Assembly: GCA_015350385.1 (NCBI GenBank)
Contig: WNKI01000002.1
Span: forward strand, 3,298,457-3,362,456
From: Aculops lycopersici
Taxonomy: Eukaryota; Arthropoda; Arachnida; Trombidiformes; Eriophyidae
Length of the DNA stretch: 64,000 nucleotides
Direction: 5' to 3'
Positions 38,039 to 48,180 of the stretch are shown one piece after another. A program made the translations under genes and the position numbers. Below the pieces are notes generated by a model, which did not search any database, was not told the origin of the DNA, and worked only from the letters and a program-made list of their open reading frames with translations. Numbering within the stretch: the first letter of the stretch is position 1; every line of letters begins with the position of its first letter.

Positions 38039-39420
38039 ATTAATCCAAAACAAATTAACTTTATCAGAGTATATATTTTTCCCTCTCTCTTTCTATTCTT
38101 TGGTTTGATTCTATTTTGGTAAATCTTTTTCCCTCTCGCTCGCCAATTCCATCACTAGCTCGTATTTCTGCACCATAAATCACGCGCAAGAGAGTATGTT
38201 GAATGAATACAACAAGTGGTTGCTGCTCGTGAGTTGGGAAGCAAACAATGTAAATGATACAAGTTGAGAAGATTAAGCGGTTGAGGTTGTGGCCAACTAA
38301 CAATCACCTGCAACTCAAATCGGCGACTACCTGTTGATTGAACACACAGCAACCACAGCTGACACAAGTCCATCTCGAAATGTGTGTGCGTGTGTAACCC
38401 GAGTACTCAACGCGAAGGGTAAGCGCGAGATTGATTTTGCTAACGCAGTCTAATCTCTCCATTGGCTCATTCATACAAATGCGAAGGCCACTAGCCACTA
38501 GAGAGTTGGAGTGCCGATAATAAATCAATCAATTTGCGCGCAAGTGGCCACACAACTAAGTGCCTAGCTTTTTTGTTGGCCAACCTAACCCCAGGCAACA
38601 AGTGGCCGTCGCTCGGGGCTAAAAGTGTCACAAATACCTGTAGAAGAGATGGGAGCGGGCGAACGAGCGAGAAAGAATAATGAACTTGGCTATTGTTTCG
38701 CTGACAGCGGACATCATGGGCAACATTGTGACAACTTGTTGATCCGTCGCCTTGAGTTAATGAAAAACTTGATCGGGATAAAGAGAGAGGGAGAGAGTCA
38801 ATCTATCGTTGGATCCGAGGGGACGTGTGGCGAGCGATCAGGACCAAGTGTCGGTAGCAGCAGCTGTAGCGACAGCTCGTAAAGTTGCTGCTCATTCGAG
38901 TTTATTCCTCATCGTAACTAAAAACTAATTTGAGGTGAGTCAGCCTTGAGCATAAGCGTAGAATTTGGACACTCAAGTTAGTCAAAGTAAAGAGAGGCGG
39001 CAAAATAAGAATTGACGATTATGCACTAACCCTCGAGCGCGGGTTTAAGTGGAATGTCGTGGTCGTCATCGTCTAGTTAGATGCGTTTAAAGTGGATTTG
39101 CCAAAATTCCCCTTTGGACAAAAGAGAGAAAGAGAGAGAAGGAGAGAGTCTCTTGGTTGCTTGAAAAAACTAACAAAGTTTCTTCCATTGGCTCGAGTAA
39201 AAGAAGGCTACGAAACTCTCTCGCTACAAAGACAAGCAGCCACTGATTGATGGACAGACTGGCAGCCACTTGTTGCTTGTGCCTATGCCGTCCACTGGAC
39301 GTCGTGCAACACACGCCTCATTGGCCGTCGACCTCAAGACGACGACCACAAAGATGACGTCTCTTTCCCTATCTCACTCTCTGGGTCGTAAACTTGAACG
39401 CTAAGCAAAAAGCTCTTCCC

Positions 39421-39600
39421 TCTCTCTCTCTCNNNNNNNNNNNNNNNNNNNNGTACGTACGTACGTACGACGTACGACACTACGTACGTACTACGTACGT
39501 ACGTACGTACGACGTACGACGTACTACGTACTACGTACGTACGTACTACTACTACTACTACTACTCTACGTACGTACGTACGTACTACGTACTACTACTA

Positions 39601-39682
<82 letters not shown>
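39421..39682. repeat. CT microsatellite broken by a 20-N gap and an ACGT-cycle tract
   Basis: TC units run into exactly 20 N (39433-39452). Then comes about 150 nt composed only of GTAC, ACG, TAC and ACT steps (39453-39604), then about 40 CT units to 39680. The tract never departs from short steps through one nucleotide cycle, which is unlike the other DNA in this window. It reads as one CT microsatellite whose interior was not resolved in sequencing or assembly. The open frame that crosses it is meaningless. Confidence 0.85.
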
Positions 39683-39684
<2 letters not shown>

Positions 39685-40524
39685 ATAGATTTTAGGTGGT
39701 TAGCTTCAAGCGCAATAAACGCTTACTTGTTGTCTATTGGCCTCTGGCAAGCTAACTAAGTTAACGCGGTTCAGCCAGGTATTAACGGCTTAGTGGTCAG
39801 TCGCCGCAAGAAGCCAGCCACCTGTTGCCACTAGAGTTTTTCCGCCAGCCACTTTGGACTACTGTCACTAGCTTCCTCTAGAGGCTTATACAATACTATC
39901 ATTTCTGCTGCTACACCATTGGGGCTCGTCAATGCGCCTCCAATTAGGAAGCGCTAGGCAAATAAACGGCGGCCAACTTCCTCTGTCTCTCTATTGAATC
40001 GACGGTGTCCTTGTCTCGCGGCAGTTATCGCTTGCAAAGGAAAACCGGAACAAGTGGTCAAGGCGAGAATTGGGAGTGAGAGAGGAAGTCGAACAAACGA
40101 AGTTGGTGGCCGTGATTATAATCAACACAGCAACAACACATAGCTTGCGTGCTTATGTGTCCGTCCAGTGGATTGCCGTGATTTAACATTTGAATTACAT
40201 TCTGTTCAACTCCGATTAGCCAGGCGAAGTTTAATGCCACTTACTTTGCCAATCTCTTGCATTACATTTCAGGGCATATTACTAATGCGCCTAATCATGT
40301 CTCGCCTACATTTAAGCTGCTCTCGATGCTGATGATCATGATGACGATGATGATTGGCTTTGTCGGCGGTGGTGGTGGTGGTGGCACAGCTCACCAAAGT
40401 CGTGTGCCTTAATTGGAGCGGAAATTGCGCGCACCACTAGAGTTCACACGCAATCCTTTGTAGTCATCTTTAAGTTAAACGAAAGGGCAACTCAAGTAGT
40501 CGCCTGAATGACCATCTTATGTTT

Positions 40525-40551
40525 ATGATGATGATGATGATGATGATGATG
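40525..40551. repeat. (ATG)n trinucleotide repeat
   Basis: Nine ATG/GAT units; on the opposite strand they would read as a His run, which explains a chance minus-strand open frame here. Confidence 0.9.
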
Positions 40552-42292
40552 CAAAAATTGATAGTCTTGCAAATGAATCAAGTGCTTGGTGGTGGTTTTA
40601 GCAAAGTAGGGGAACAATTGAATAAAACAACACAGCAACCGGTCACCGAAACTTGCCACTAAATTCAAGAAATTTGATCTCCTCCACTGTGAAGTACATA
40701 AATTTTGAAGAAAAACGTCGCTTGCTCGTTCCAAAAGCGTCGCCGTCACCATCATCTTTCTTAATGCTCCAGTCAAATTTTATTTTGCGACCCGATAATT
40801 GATCTCCATTGAGAAGAAAATATTAAAACCTGAAGCCACCTGTTCTCGAGTCGCTTTAAAAAGAATTGGGGCACATCTCAGTTTGAATACGTCCAACAGG
40901 CCTTAGCCATTGAACTGCAAAGACCTCTACAGTTTCAAGCCAGCAACTGGAGTAAGTCGAATAAACGACAACTAAACTGACCACAACAATCCGACCGCAA
41001 GCTAGGGAAGTCCACCTGTAATTTTGGTTGGACTAGCGTCGTAAGCTCGACAAAGACTACCACAACCCTCGCCTCAGAGGGTAGAGTTAAACGCGGAAGT
41101 TCTCCTATTCCCTGCGTTTCTTTGCTGTAGCTTTCCCTCACTAAATTTCCTACTAACTAAGTTTGTTACACTTCTGTTACCTGACTAACTCTTCCCCATC
41201 GCTGCATCTTATCTTTATTACGTGAGCAGCCGAGAGAGTTTAGTTGGAAGAATAAGCGAGAGTTAGGTTAAAAAAAGAAGTCAGTCGAATGGCTCTTGTC
41301 GCTTTTGCTAGCTGATTCCAAATTTCCGCCTCAACTTACTCAACCATCCTTCGTGGAATACACTCACACAAAACATTGCGAGCGCTCGCCACAAGCCACC
41401 TGTCGCCAGCCAAGCTAACATCGCCAAGACCGCAACAATGTAGCATCGCGCTTACGACTTGCTGGCCAAAGCAACCCGCAAGTTGGCAACCGATGTGCGC
41501 AAATGTTGTAATCATCAATTAATCTCGATCGCCGTGTTCAGGTGTACAATAGTTTCGTAGCCACAGTGACGTAAATAGTACAGAGGATAGGAATGGTTGA
41601 GAACAGGAATGGTTATCATGTGAGCAGCTCGTGGCTTTAGACCTTTCCAATGCGCTCGGCTGACCGCCGAGTCAAATGGTCAATCGGCGGCAAGTTAACA
41701 CTCTCCGTGAAGATGAGCGAGCAACAATAACAGGTTGCCGCTACTCCAGCTCCAGATCCTTGTTTTGGAAATCTAATTGCAAGTCTTGTCTGTTCACGTT
41801 GCGGAACTCGACTGAGTCCTCGTCGCGGTATTCACTCAAAATCCATGAATTGGGCTTGCTGATATTGAGACCACCCACAAGTTGAAGCATGGAGCAGACT
41901 TTAGACTTGTGAGAAATTGGAAGACGGAAACTGGAGTGAGTTGAGCGCGATAACACAGAACCTACCACAGGCAAGCGCTTTACACGCTGACAGGTATCTT
42001 GCTTCCGTTCGGCACATTTGCAACGCCAATATTAGAACCATCAAAAACAATACACTCGTGAGCTAGTTATTAGCAATGTCGTTATTATCAAGACGAGAAC
42101 GGGGTTGAGGGGGAAGAGTGATGCACAAAATGGTCTAGCTGTCACCGATCGAATAAGATCGTCTCTCAGTAACTCACTGATAGTGAGAGACTTGATTGCA
42201 GATGAAGTGACTCTGGAGAGAAGAGAGTTGATATTTTGTTGTATATGAATTGAGTATATCTTAACAAAAGATAGAGGAACTTAAAACCGAGT

Positions 42293-43972
42293 TTATTCCT
42301 CCTCATCACTTTCATAATCATCCTCTCCAGTAGATTTTGATTCATCTTCCTCAATAGGTTTCTGTTTACCTTTATCCTCTTCCTTCTCATCGTCTAAAAC
42401 CTCAACTCTCTTTAGCGGCCGAAGCGAGAATAGTGTGATAAGCAATGACGCAATCGATCCAATAACTGTGCTGACAAATGAAAGTACATTGTAAGGCATA
42501 CTGAAGTCAGGTGTTGGTAGAACCACTAGCAAGGGTTTCGCGTAAATGATGGATCCACAAGGTGCCACCCGAATTGCAATCGAGTTGAGTAAAAATCCAC
42601 GATGAGGATCAGGCTTGTGCTCGGTCCATCTGAGGAACACTCGCTCAAAATCATAAGATATCTGGATCTTACTCTTCGGCGGCGCAACCATCGAGAACTC
42701 AACCAGTGTTTTGCCGAAACGATCGCCAGGTAGGTCAAAATTTAGTCGGTCAGGCTTGATCTCGTGCCCGTCGCTTGTTCGTATACTTAAAGTGTGGAAA
42801 AAGATCCGTAGCTGATGTGGAATAGAGTCCATGTAGGTAATTCTAATTGGAGTATCATGATCATTTGTAATTGTTGCCACTATAGTTCCATCGATTGAGC
42901 CGAACCCGGCAATGTGAGTTTGTAGCTGAACGAGAGGTTTGGGTCTCGATGACATTGGAGATCTCTTGAATAGATTCGTTTGCTTGATTCCAAGATTAAA
43001 TTTGGAATCGTTTGAGGTAACATCGAAAGTGGCAAGTGTCATTTTAGTTTGTCCGAATGCATTATCTAGTTTTTCTTCAACATAACTCTTGGGGTACAAC
43101 TTTTCTTTGTCATCAAGATCTGTTATGTCAACATGAACTTTACTATGAGTCGCAAGCGGACATTTTTCTTGAATCATGGAGCCAAATATCTTGATCAAAG
43201 ACCAAGTTTGCTTGCCCTCAAATATTTGCAGAGGGTTGAATATGACGCTAAAACTTTGACTCAATTGCACTTTTTCATACCCCTCCTCAGAGATTACAGG
43301 CTCCAAGTCGACGGCTAGAGTTGAGTATGAGGTTTTGAATAAGTTTGTGGTTAGCAAAGATGCTAAACCCTTGTTCTGGCATGGTAATAGTTTCTTCCAG
43401 GGAACAAGGTTTGCAGTGCATAGAGATTCTTCAGGTAGATGAGTGTATAGGATATGTTCAGTTGAATTCGGTGGAAGTGGATTATCACTGCTAAAGGTCA
43501 GTCTGGTGGCCACAGCATTATCTTTAGACGTTAGTGAGCTACAAAACCTTCCCGACAACAAGTTCACTAGTCGGCGCCATGATTTTTGAGGATTCTCATT
43601 GTAAGGTGATAGTTGCACTCTCATCTGCCCACCTGGTGGGCTAGCTCTAACAGGTGAGCCCCAGTTTCTATAGTTCCAGTTACCCTTAGTTATGCTAAAA
43701 TGAAGTCTATTCAAGTCAGTTGCAGCAACTAGATCACCAATGGGCAGGGGAAAGACTTGGAATTGGTTCTCCCATCTAAGACTCTTGATGTCCTTCCGAT
43801 AGATTGTTGTAAAATTGAAATGTGCCAACAACTTTCCATCCAATAGAGGCCTTAAGTATAAATTTTCATGATATGTATCCTGAAGTAAAATATCTGTTTC
43901 GGCTCGTTGCTCGGCTGCACCAATAGAAAATAGGAATGTTATGGCTAAAATGCAAGATCGCAACTTATTCAT
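42293..43972 (-). CDS. PIGT: GPI transamidase component PIG-T
   Basis: A single open exon of 559 codons, close to human PIG-T (about 578). The chosen ATG at 43972 is followed by a signal peptide (MNKLRSCILAITFLFSIGAA). PIG-T is a core subunit of the ER GPI transamidase complex; it stabilises the complex and is disulfide-linked to the catalytic PIG-K/GPI8 subunit. The conserved block SLCTANLVPWKKLLPC carries the cysteine expected for that link. Early blocks such as LYLRPLLDGKLLAHFNF and the RNWGSPVRASPPG region match the family. One membrane span sits near the C-terminus (VLSFVSTVIGSIASLLITLF), followed by an unusually long acidic cytosolic tail ending DDYESDEEE. The stop codon lies inside an AATAAA hexamer (42292-42297 on the minus strand). 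It is divergent from ANAPC15, with 478 nt between the start codons. Confidence 0.93.
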   Translation of the reverse strand: MNKLRSCILAITFLFSIGAAEQRAETDILLQDTYHENLYLRPLLDGKLLAHFNFTTIYRKDIKSLRWENQFQVFPLPIGDLVAATDLNRLHFSITKGNWNYRNWGSPVRASPPGGQMRVQLSPYNENPQKSWRRLVNLLSGRFCSSLTSKDNAVATRLTFSSDNPLPPNSTEHILYTHLPEESLCTANLVPWKKLLPCQNKGLASLLTTNLFKTSYSTLAVDLEPVISEEGYEKVQLSQSFSVIFNPLQIFEGKQTWSLIKIFGSMIQEKCPLATHSKVHVDITDLDDKEKLYPKSYVEEKLDNAFGQTKMTLATFDVTSNDSKFNLGIKQTNLFKRSPMSSRPKPLVQLQTHIAGFGSIDGTIVATITNDHDTPIRITYMDSIPHQLRIFFHTLSIRTSDGHEIKPDRLNFDLPGDRFGKTLVEFSMVAPPKSKIQISYDFERVFLRWTEHKPDPHRGFLLNSIAIRVAPCGSIIYAKPLLVVLPTPDFSMPYNVLSFVSTVIGSIASLLITLFSLRPLKRVEVLDDEKEEDKGKQKPIEEDESKSTGEDDYESDEEE

Positions 43973-44450
43973 TATGCTCAACTTGTTTGGAATACAAATA
44001 AATATCCTAAGAAATGTAATAATATGTTATCAAAACATAACGACTTAAATTTTGTTTGATATTTCGTTTGCCGGTCACATAATCTCGATGGTGATGCAAC
44101 CTGATGAAATTAATTGGTGCATAACGAAAAACTCACCCTCGAAGTTCCCCAATGGCCAACGCGAAAATCGCCACAAGTTGGCATGTGGACGCGTCAAAAG
44201 TGAGAGCGATTGTGAGACACACGCAGAGCACATGGGAACAGCCAAATTCCCACACGTAGTTAATGCGATCCAACACACACACACAAACAACACAGTACAA
44301 CACATGCACTGAGGATGTCAGTGCTGGACATTTAACACCACAACTCAGGACTGCTTGATATGATCGAACTTCGAAATTATTTACAGGTATCTAAAAGATG
44401 AGAACAATTATTATGTCCTTTACATCAATAAGAAGTTAGCAAAGGAAATC
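43973..44450. promoter_or_regulatory. Shared bidirectional promoter region of PIGT and ANAPC15
   Basis: The 478 nt between two divergent start codons contain no other recognisable gene. Both genes are housekeeping in other animals, so one bidirectional promoter is the simplest reading. A short ACAC repeat lies near 44272-44286. No TATA box was identified with confidence. Confidence 0.5.
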
Positions 44451-44777
44451 ATGGCTAATCCATATTATCCATCTTTAATTCCAAGATATGTGGACGAAAG
44501 TTGGTTTGCAAGCGATCAATTGGTGGACGAGGCGGCTAAACTGACCGAACTCCAGGCAAACCATGATATCTGGATCCAGTCCGAACAATATCGAAACGTA
44601 GATCATGTTCACACCCCTCACATTGAACCAATTGAGGACGATGGTGAGGATGTAGAGGGTGACGAGGATGAGATTGATAATGAAGACGAGGATCATGGCG
44701 AGGATGAGGTGGAGGATCATGACGAGATGGACGACGAGGAGTTTCCTGACCACGGCGAGTCGCCGGTAAACATGTAG
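44451..44777 (+). CDS. ANAPC15: Anaphase-promoting complex subunit 15 (APC15/Mnd2)
   Basis: A small single-exon gene of 108 codons (human APC15 is about 121). The N-terminus PYYPSLIPRYVDESWF followed by LTELQANHDIWIQSE aligns with the human PSLFPRVTETLWF and ELQQQEQQHQAWLQS blocks that contact the APC/C. The second half is a long Asp/Glu run, then MDDEEFPDHGESPVNM, as in the vertebrate protein. APC15 promotes turnover of the mitotic checkpoint complex on the APC/C, allowing release of CDC20. It is head-to-head with PIGT and tail-to-tail with paxillin. Acidic small proteins are easy to miscall, but the ordered N-terminal match makes this one convincing. Confidence 0.88.
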   Translation: MANPYYPSLIPRYVDESWFASDQLVDEAAKLTELQANHDIWIQSEQYRNVDHVHTPHIEPIEDDGEDVEGDEDEIDNEDEDHGEDEVEDHDEMDDEEFPDHGESPVNM

Positions 44778-45299
44778 ATTGAAAAATTTGCCATCTTTTT
44801 TAGTTGTGTAAGGCTTCTATATTAGCCTCCTCTATATAAGTTGCCATATTATTATGATTATTATTATGATTATTATTTTTTTATACAATTATTACTTCTA
44901 AAACAAGTACTCATAGATATTCATACACATTCTCCCATGATCTCCTAACGACAAGTTGGCCAGCCAACAGTATTGCCAACGACTTCTTGTCGCAGATCTC
45001 AAGTTGTGCCTTACATTCGACTAACTCATTAAATATGAGGGAGTCAAGCATAGTAAAATTGTGTTATTTTGTATACAAATCATCGACTCAGTCACACTGA
45101 GTGATTAAAACAATTATGTAGCGAGTCACCCAATTAAGTACAGGTGAATAAATTCGAGGTGCATCCATCGTATCAAATAGCATTAGTCCCATGTGTGTTA
45201 GCTGAGCTCCATTTCTAACATGATTTTTATGAGGATCAAGTTGGCTTGTTACCAGTTGAAGATGAGGTTGTTATATGTGACGCAATCACACCAACAAAC
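44778..45299. other. Tail-to-tail spacer between ANAPC15 and paxillin
   Basis: AT-rich 3' UTR sequence of two convergent genes, with TTA/ATG-rich tracts near 44846-44885. No gene or clear structured element is seen. Confidence 0.6.
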
Positions 45300-46790
45300 T
45301 CAAGAGTATAGTTTGTCAAAACACTCGTAGCAATATGGCTTGTCGTCTTGTTCCTTAAAACTCTTGCTTAAAACCTTGAGACAATAGGTGCAGGTGAAAT
45401 GATCTGGATGGAACTTTCTAAACATAGCGGTTGTGCACTTGCCTATGATTGGTTGCCTACAAACGGCACAGAGTGAGCCTCGTCTTGCATGGTAGTGGAT
45501 CTCACAGTATGGGAGACCGTCGATGTCGAAAAACTTTCCATCAGCAAAGGGACAGTGGCAATCGGAGCAGACGAAGCAATCCGGGTGCCATTGGACGTTT
45601 AAAGCTGTAATGTAATTGGCCGTTATGGGTAGGTTGCAACCGGCGCACTTGTTTGCAAATAGATCAAAGAAGTCGTTCTTACAATATGGCCGACCATCTT
45701 TCTCGTGAAACCCGTCGTCGGCATCAAATTGGCAACCGCAATGGGCGCAAACAAAGTGCTCGGGATGGAAAGTTTGATCCAATGCAATGGTTACCTTGTC
45801 CAAGATGGGATCTCCACAAGCGGCACACTTGGGCGAAAAGAGAGCTTGGTAGTCTTTTTCGCAGTAGGGCAAATTGTCGCGTTCATAAAAGTTTCTGGTA
45901 CCTAGCTCCTGGTTGCAATGCGCACAGGTAAAGTGTTCCTTGTGATAATTGCGACCCAATGCAGTGATCACCTGGCCCACAACTCGTCCATTGCAAACGT
46001 AGCAATTGATTATCTTGCTTGGGTCTAAAATTGAAGAGGAATCTGTGATCTCTGATTCGATTTCCGAATTCAAGCTTTGCATTGAGGATTGATGCTGTTG
46101 GCCCTTTCGCATTGCCGCGCTGCCGCTGCTGGTGGTGGTTCTACGTGCCACCTGTGGACTTGAATCCTGCTCATTGTCCGTATTATCGTACAGCTCGCTA
46201 TCATCCTCAGCCTGCAAGTTGTTAACCTGTTGCTCGCCACTAAAGGCCACCTGTCGATGACGATGTCCGCCTGGCGTTGTGCGCGAGTGTTCACTTTGTC
46301 TCGGTCGCTCCGTGGATTTGGTTACAAATTTCTTGTCCGTTGGCTGTTGAGTTTTTGGAACAAGCACATGGTCAACTAAGATCTCCTCCTCAACAACATC
46401 CTTAACAAACACTCCCCTTTGAATGGGATCTATGTAAGTGTCGTCCTCGTTCTCAATATCATGCTGACGTCTCGTTTCAACAACCCTGCTATTGCTACTC
46501 GACGAGGTTGGCCGTGGCGACGCCGAGTTCCTGCTACTCGTCGATTGGTGTGGATGTAAATGGTGGTATGTGGTTGTGGTTTGAGTTGTTGTGGTGCTAC
46601 TTGTTGATTGTTGCTGCTGTTGGTGTTGTAATTGCTGAAGCTGGTGATGATCTAATCGCTTGTGCAAGTTTCTCTCGTCATCATCAAATTGTGCCTTCTT
46701 TAGATCCTCCAATAGATTGTCCAACTCCTGGACGCTCTCGTGGAGTTCGCGCTTCTCGCTTAGCGGAGTATTGGATCTGCTTAGGGTCAT
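45300..46790 (-). CDS. PXN: Paxillin/Hic-5 family focal-adhesion adaptor with four LIM domains
   Basis: A single open exon of 496 codons. The C-terminal half (about residues 263-496) holds four tandem LIM zinc-finger domains with regular CxxC, H and C ligands, beginning [17 protein letters not shown] and ending [13 protein letters not shown]; the order and spacing are those of paxillin. The N-terminus has one clear LD motif, [12 protein letters not shown] (residues 22-33), matching the LDxLLxxL consensus that binds FAK, vinculin or parvin in the family. The rest of the N-terminal half is Gln, Ser and Thr-rich with a poly-Gln stretch, and I cannot see LD2 to LD5. Paxillin acts at the cytoplasmic face of integrin adhesions. 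The assignment to the family is firm; whether it is the sole paxillin or a shortened paralogue is open. Confidence 0.92.
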   Translation of the reverse strand: MTLSRSNTPLSEKRELHESVQELDNLLEDLKKAQFDDDERNLHKRLDHHQLQQLQHQQQQQSTSSTTTTQTTTTYHHLHPHQSTSSRNSASPRPTSSSSNSRVVETRRQHDIENEDDTYIDPIQRGVFVKDVVEEEILVDHVLVPKTQQPTDKKFVTKSTERPRQSEHSRTTPGGHRHRQVAFSGEQQVNNLQAEDDSELYDNTDNEQDSSPQVARRTTTSSGSAAMRKGQQHQSSMQSLNSEIESEITDSSSILDPSKIINCYVCNGRVVGQVITALGRNYHKEHFTCAHCNQELGTRNFYERDNLPYCEKDYQALFSPKCAACGDPILDKVTIALDQTFHPEHFVCAHCGCQFDADDGFHEKDGRPYCKNDFFDLFANKCAGCNLPITANYITALNVQWHPDCFVCSDCHCPFADGKFFDIDGLPYCEIHYHARRGSLCAVCRQPIIGKCTTAMFRKFHPDHFTCTYCLKVLSKSFKEQDDKPYCYECFDKLYS

Positions 46791-46970
46791 CTTGGTGTTT
46801 GGTTGCTGCTCACTTCTCTCCTACGCTCGCCTCACTTGATGATCAGTCTCAAAGGGAAAGAGAGTGAAAAACTATGACTGGCCGCTGATCAGGTGCGACT
46901 AATTGAGCCTCGATTCTACGCGGCAAATAGAGATTCGCTCGATAAAAGATTGAGTATAAATTCAACACGT

Positions 46971-47013
46971 AAACAAACAAACAAACGGATGGATGGATGG
47001 ATAGATAGATAGA
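46971..47013. repeat. Compound ACAA/GGAT/AGAT tetranucleotide repeat
   Basis: AAAC units pass into GGAT units and then AGAT units without interruption, about 180 nt upstream of the paxillin start codon. Confidence 0.85.
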
Positions 47014-47303
47014 CAGTCAGGCACACCAACGCTAGGTTAACTTTTAGCAACAAGCGTCAAGCTAACTGAATGAGCTTCGTGGTCTTCATTGCCGTTAATG
47101 CATACCACTACTAATATTACTGCCATACTAACACTATTACTACTACTACCAACAGCGCGAAGCAAAGGCTACGGTGGGCGCTTTTTAGTGAGGCCGCCGT
47201 TTGTTGCTACTACCACAACATCAACGACAACCAAATCCACTGCCTCGATGGTCGAGATACAACAGCTGTGCCTGTTGTTTATTTCGACAGAGTTTGCTAT
47301 GGA

Positions 47304-47306
<3 letters not shown>

Positions 47307-47345
<39 letters not shown>
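47307..47345. repeat. (CT)n microsatellite
   Basis: About nineteen CT units upstream of paxillin; on the other strand it would read as Arg-Glu repeats. Confidence 0.95.
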
Positions 47346-47349
<4 letters not shown>

Positions 47350-48090
47350 ATCGCAACCGAGTCGAGTGGTAGTGGATGGGAAGCGAGAGTCGTGCCTGAG
47401 CTGAGATTAGTCCCATTGAGAGAGCGAGACTCAAACTTTGGCAAACGAGAGAGGCAGCCCACGAGCATAGAAGTCCCATCTGACGAGCTAGCTAGCTGCT
47501 GGCATGCCGGCTTCACTCAGAGTTGGCTCACGCAAACTCCAACTTGGATTCAATGATAGGTAAAGCTTGCCTCTGAAAGGCGCAGAATCTGTGCAGGAGT
47601 ATTCGCCTTTGCATACCCAAATATGGCCAGACTCTATGGGCCATGCTAGTCTTAGGCGTAGCACGGCGAGTCGACAAGCTGGCTGGCTGACGGACTTGCT
47701 TGCTTGCCGCTGGGCCCAGCGAGAGTCGAGTGCAAGTCAATGGTTGTGGTGGAAATGAGCAATCTTTGTGATGAGAGCGGCAGGCAAACTCGACGCCCAC
47801 GCGCGAAGTAGATCGCGCACGTCGCTCATGCTCTTAGCTTGCTGAAATGATAGACTGCTCGCCTACCACTATTCTCTCTCCCTCAATGAGAGTTTCCTAC
47901 ATCCTTGTGTACCTCACGAGGTTGTAGTTAGCTTCGTGCCTGATTTTACCGCTGTCCAGGTGAACTCTTATTTACCTGCATTGTGTCACCATGTCAAGCA
48001 AAAAGTTTAAACTAACCTCTTTGAAGTCCACATGCGGCTCAACTTCCGATGGCCAGTGATAGGACAATAGTAATTCTGGTAAACTGAGGA

Positions 48091-48096
48091 TTTATT
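48091..48096 (-). promoter_or_regulatory. Candidate polyadenylation signal for beta-mannosidase
   Basis: TTTATT on the plus strand, thus AATAAA on the coding strand, 85 nt past the beta-mannosidase stop codon. Confidence 0.5.
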
Positions 48097-48180
48097 TACA
48101 TATCAATCTTATCTTACATCATCCCGGTGAACATCAAAAAGAAAAAATTCAACACTAAATACTCGGTGCCATCCCTCTCT

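Larger units (their letters stand above)
37621..42292. other. Region between the CBM14 gene and PIGT, no gene recognised
   Basis: It contains the CBM14 3' UTR, a run of C near 37880, the artefact-like repeat and gap at 39421-39682, and an ATG repeat near 40525. Small open frames such as 41741-41974 (-) are considered separately and not called. No other feature is seen. Confidence 0.5.
46791..48180. other. Upstream region of paxillin and 3' flank of beta-mannosidase
   Basis: No gene recognised. It contains two simple-repeat tracts and probably the paxillin promoter and 5' UTR, plus the 3' UTR of beta-mannosidase at its right end. Confidence 0.5.

Noticed and set aside
41741..41974. A minus-strand 77-codon frame ending QLDFQNKDLELE that looks fairly protein-like
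   Set aside because: It could be the last exon of an unknown gene, but there is no recognisable family, no clear acceptor and no nearby polyadenylation signal; not supported enough to call.
47089..47556. A 155-codon plus-strand frame upstream of paxillin
   Set aside because: It is held open by the CT microsatellite (Leu-Ser repeat) and has no family features.
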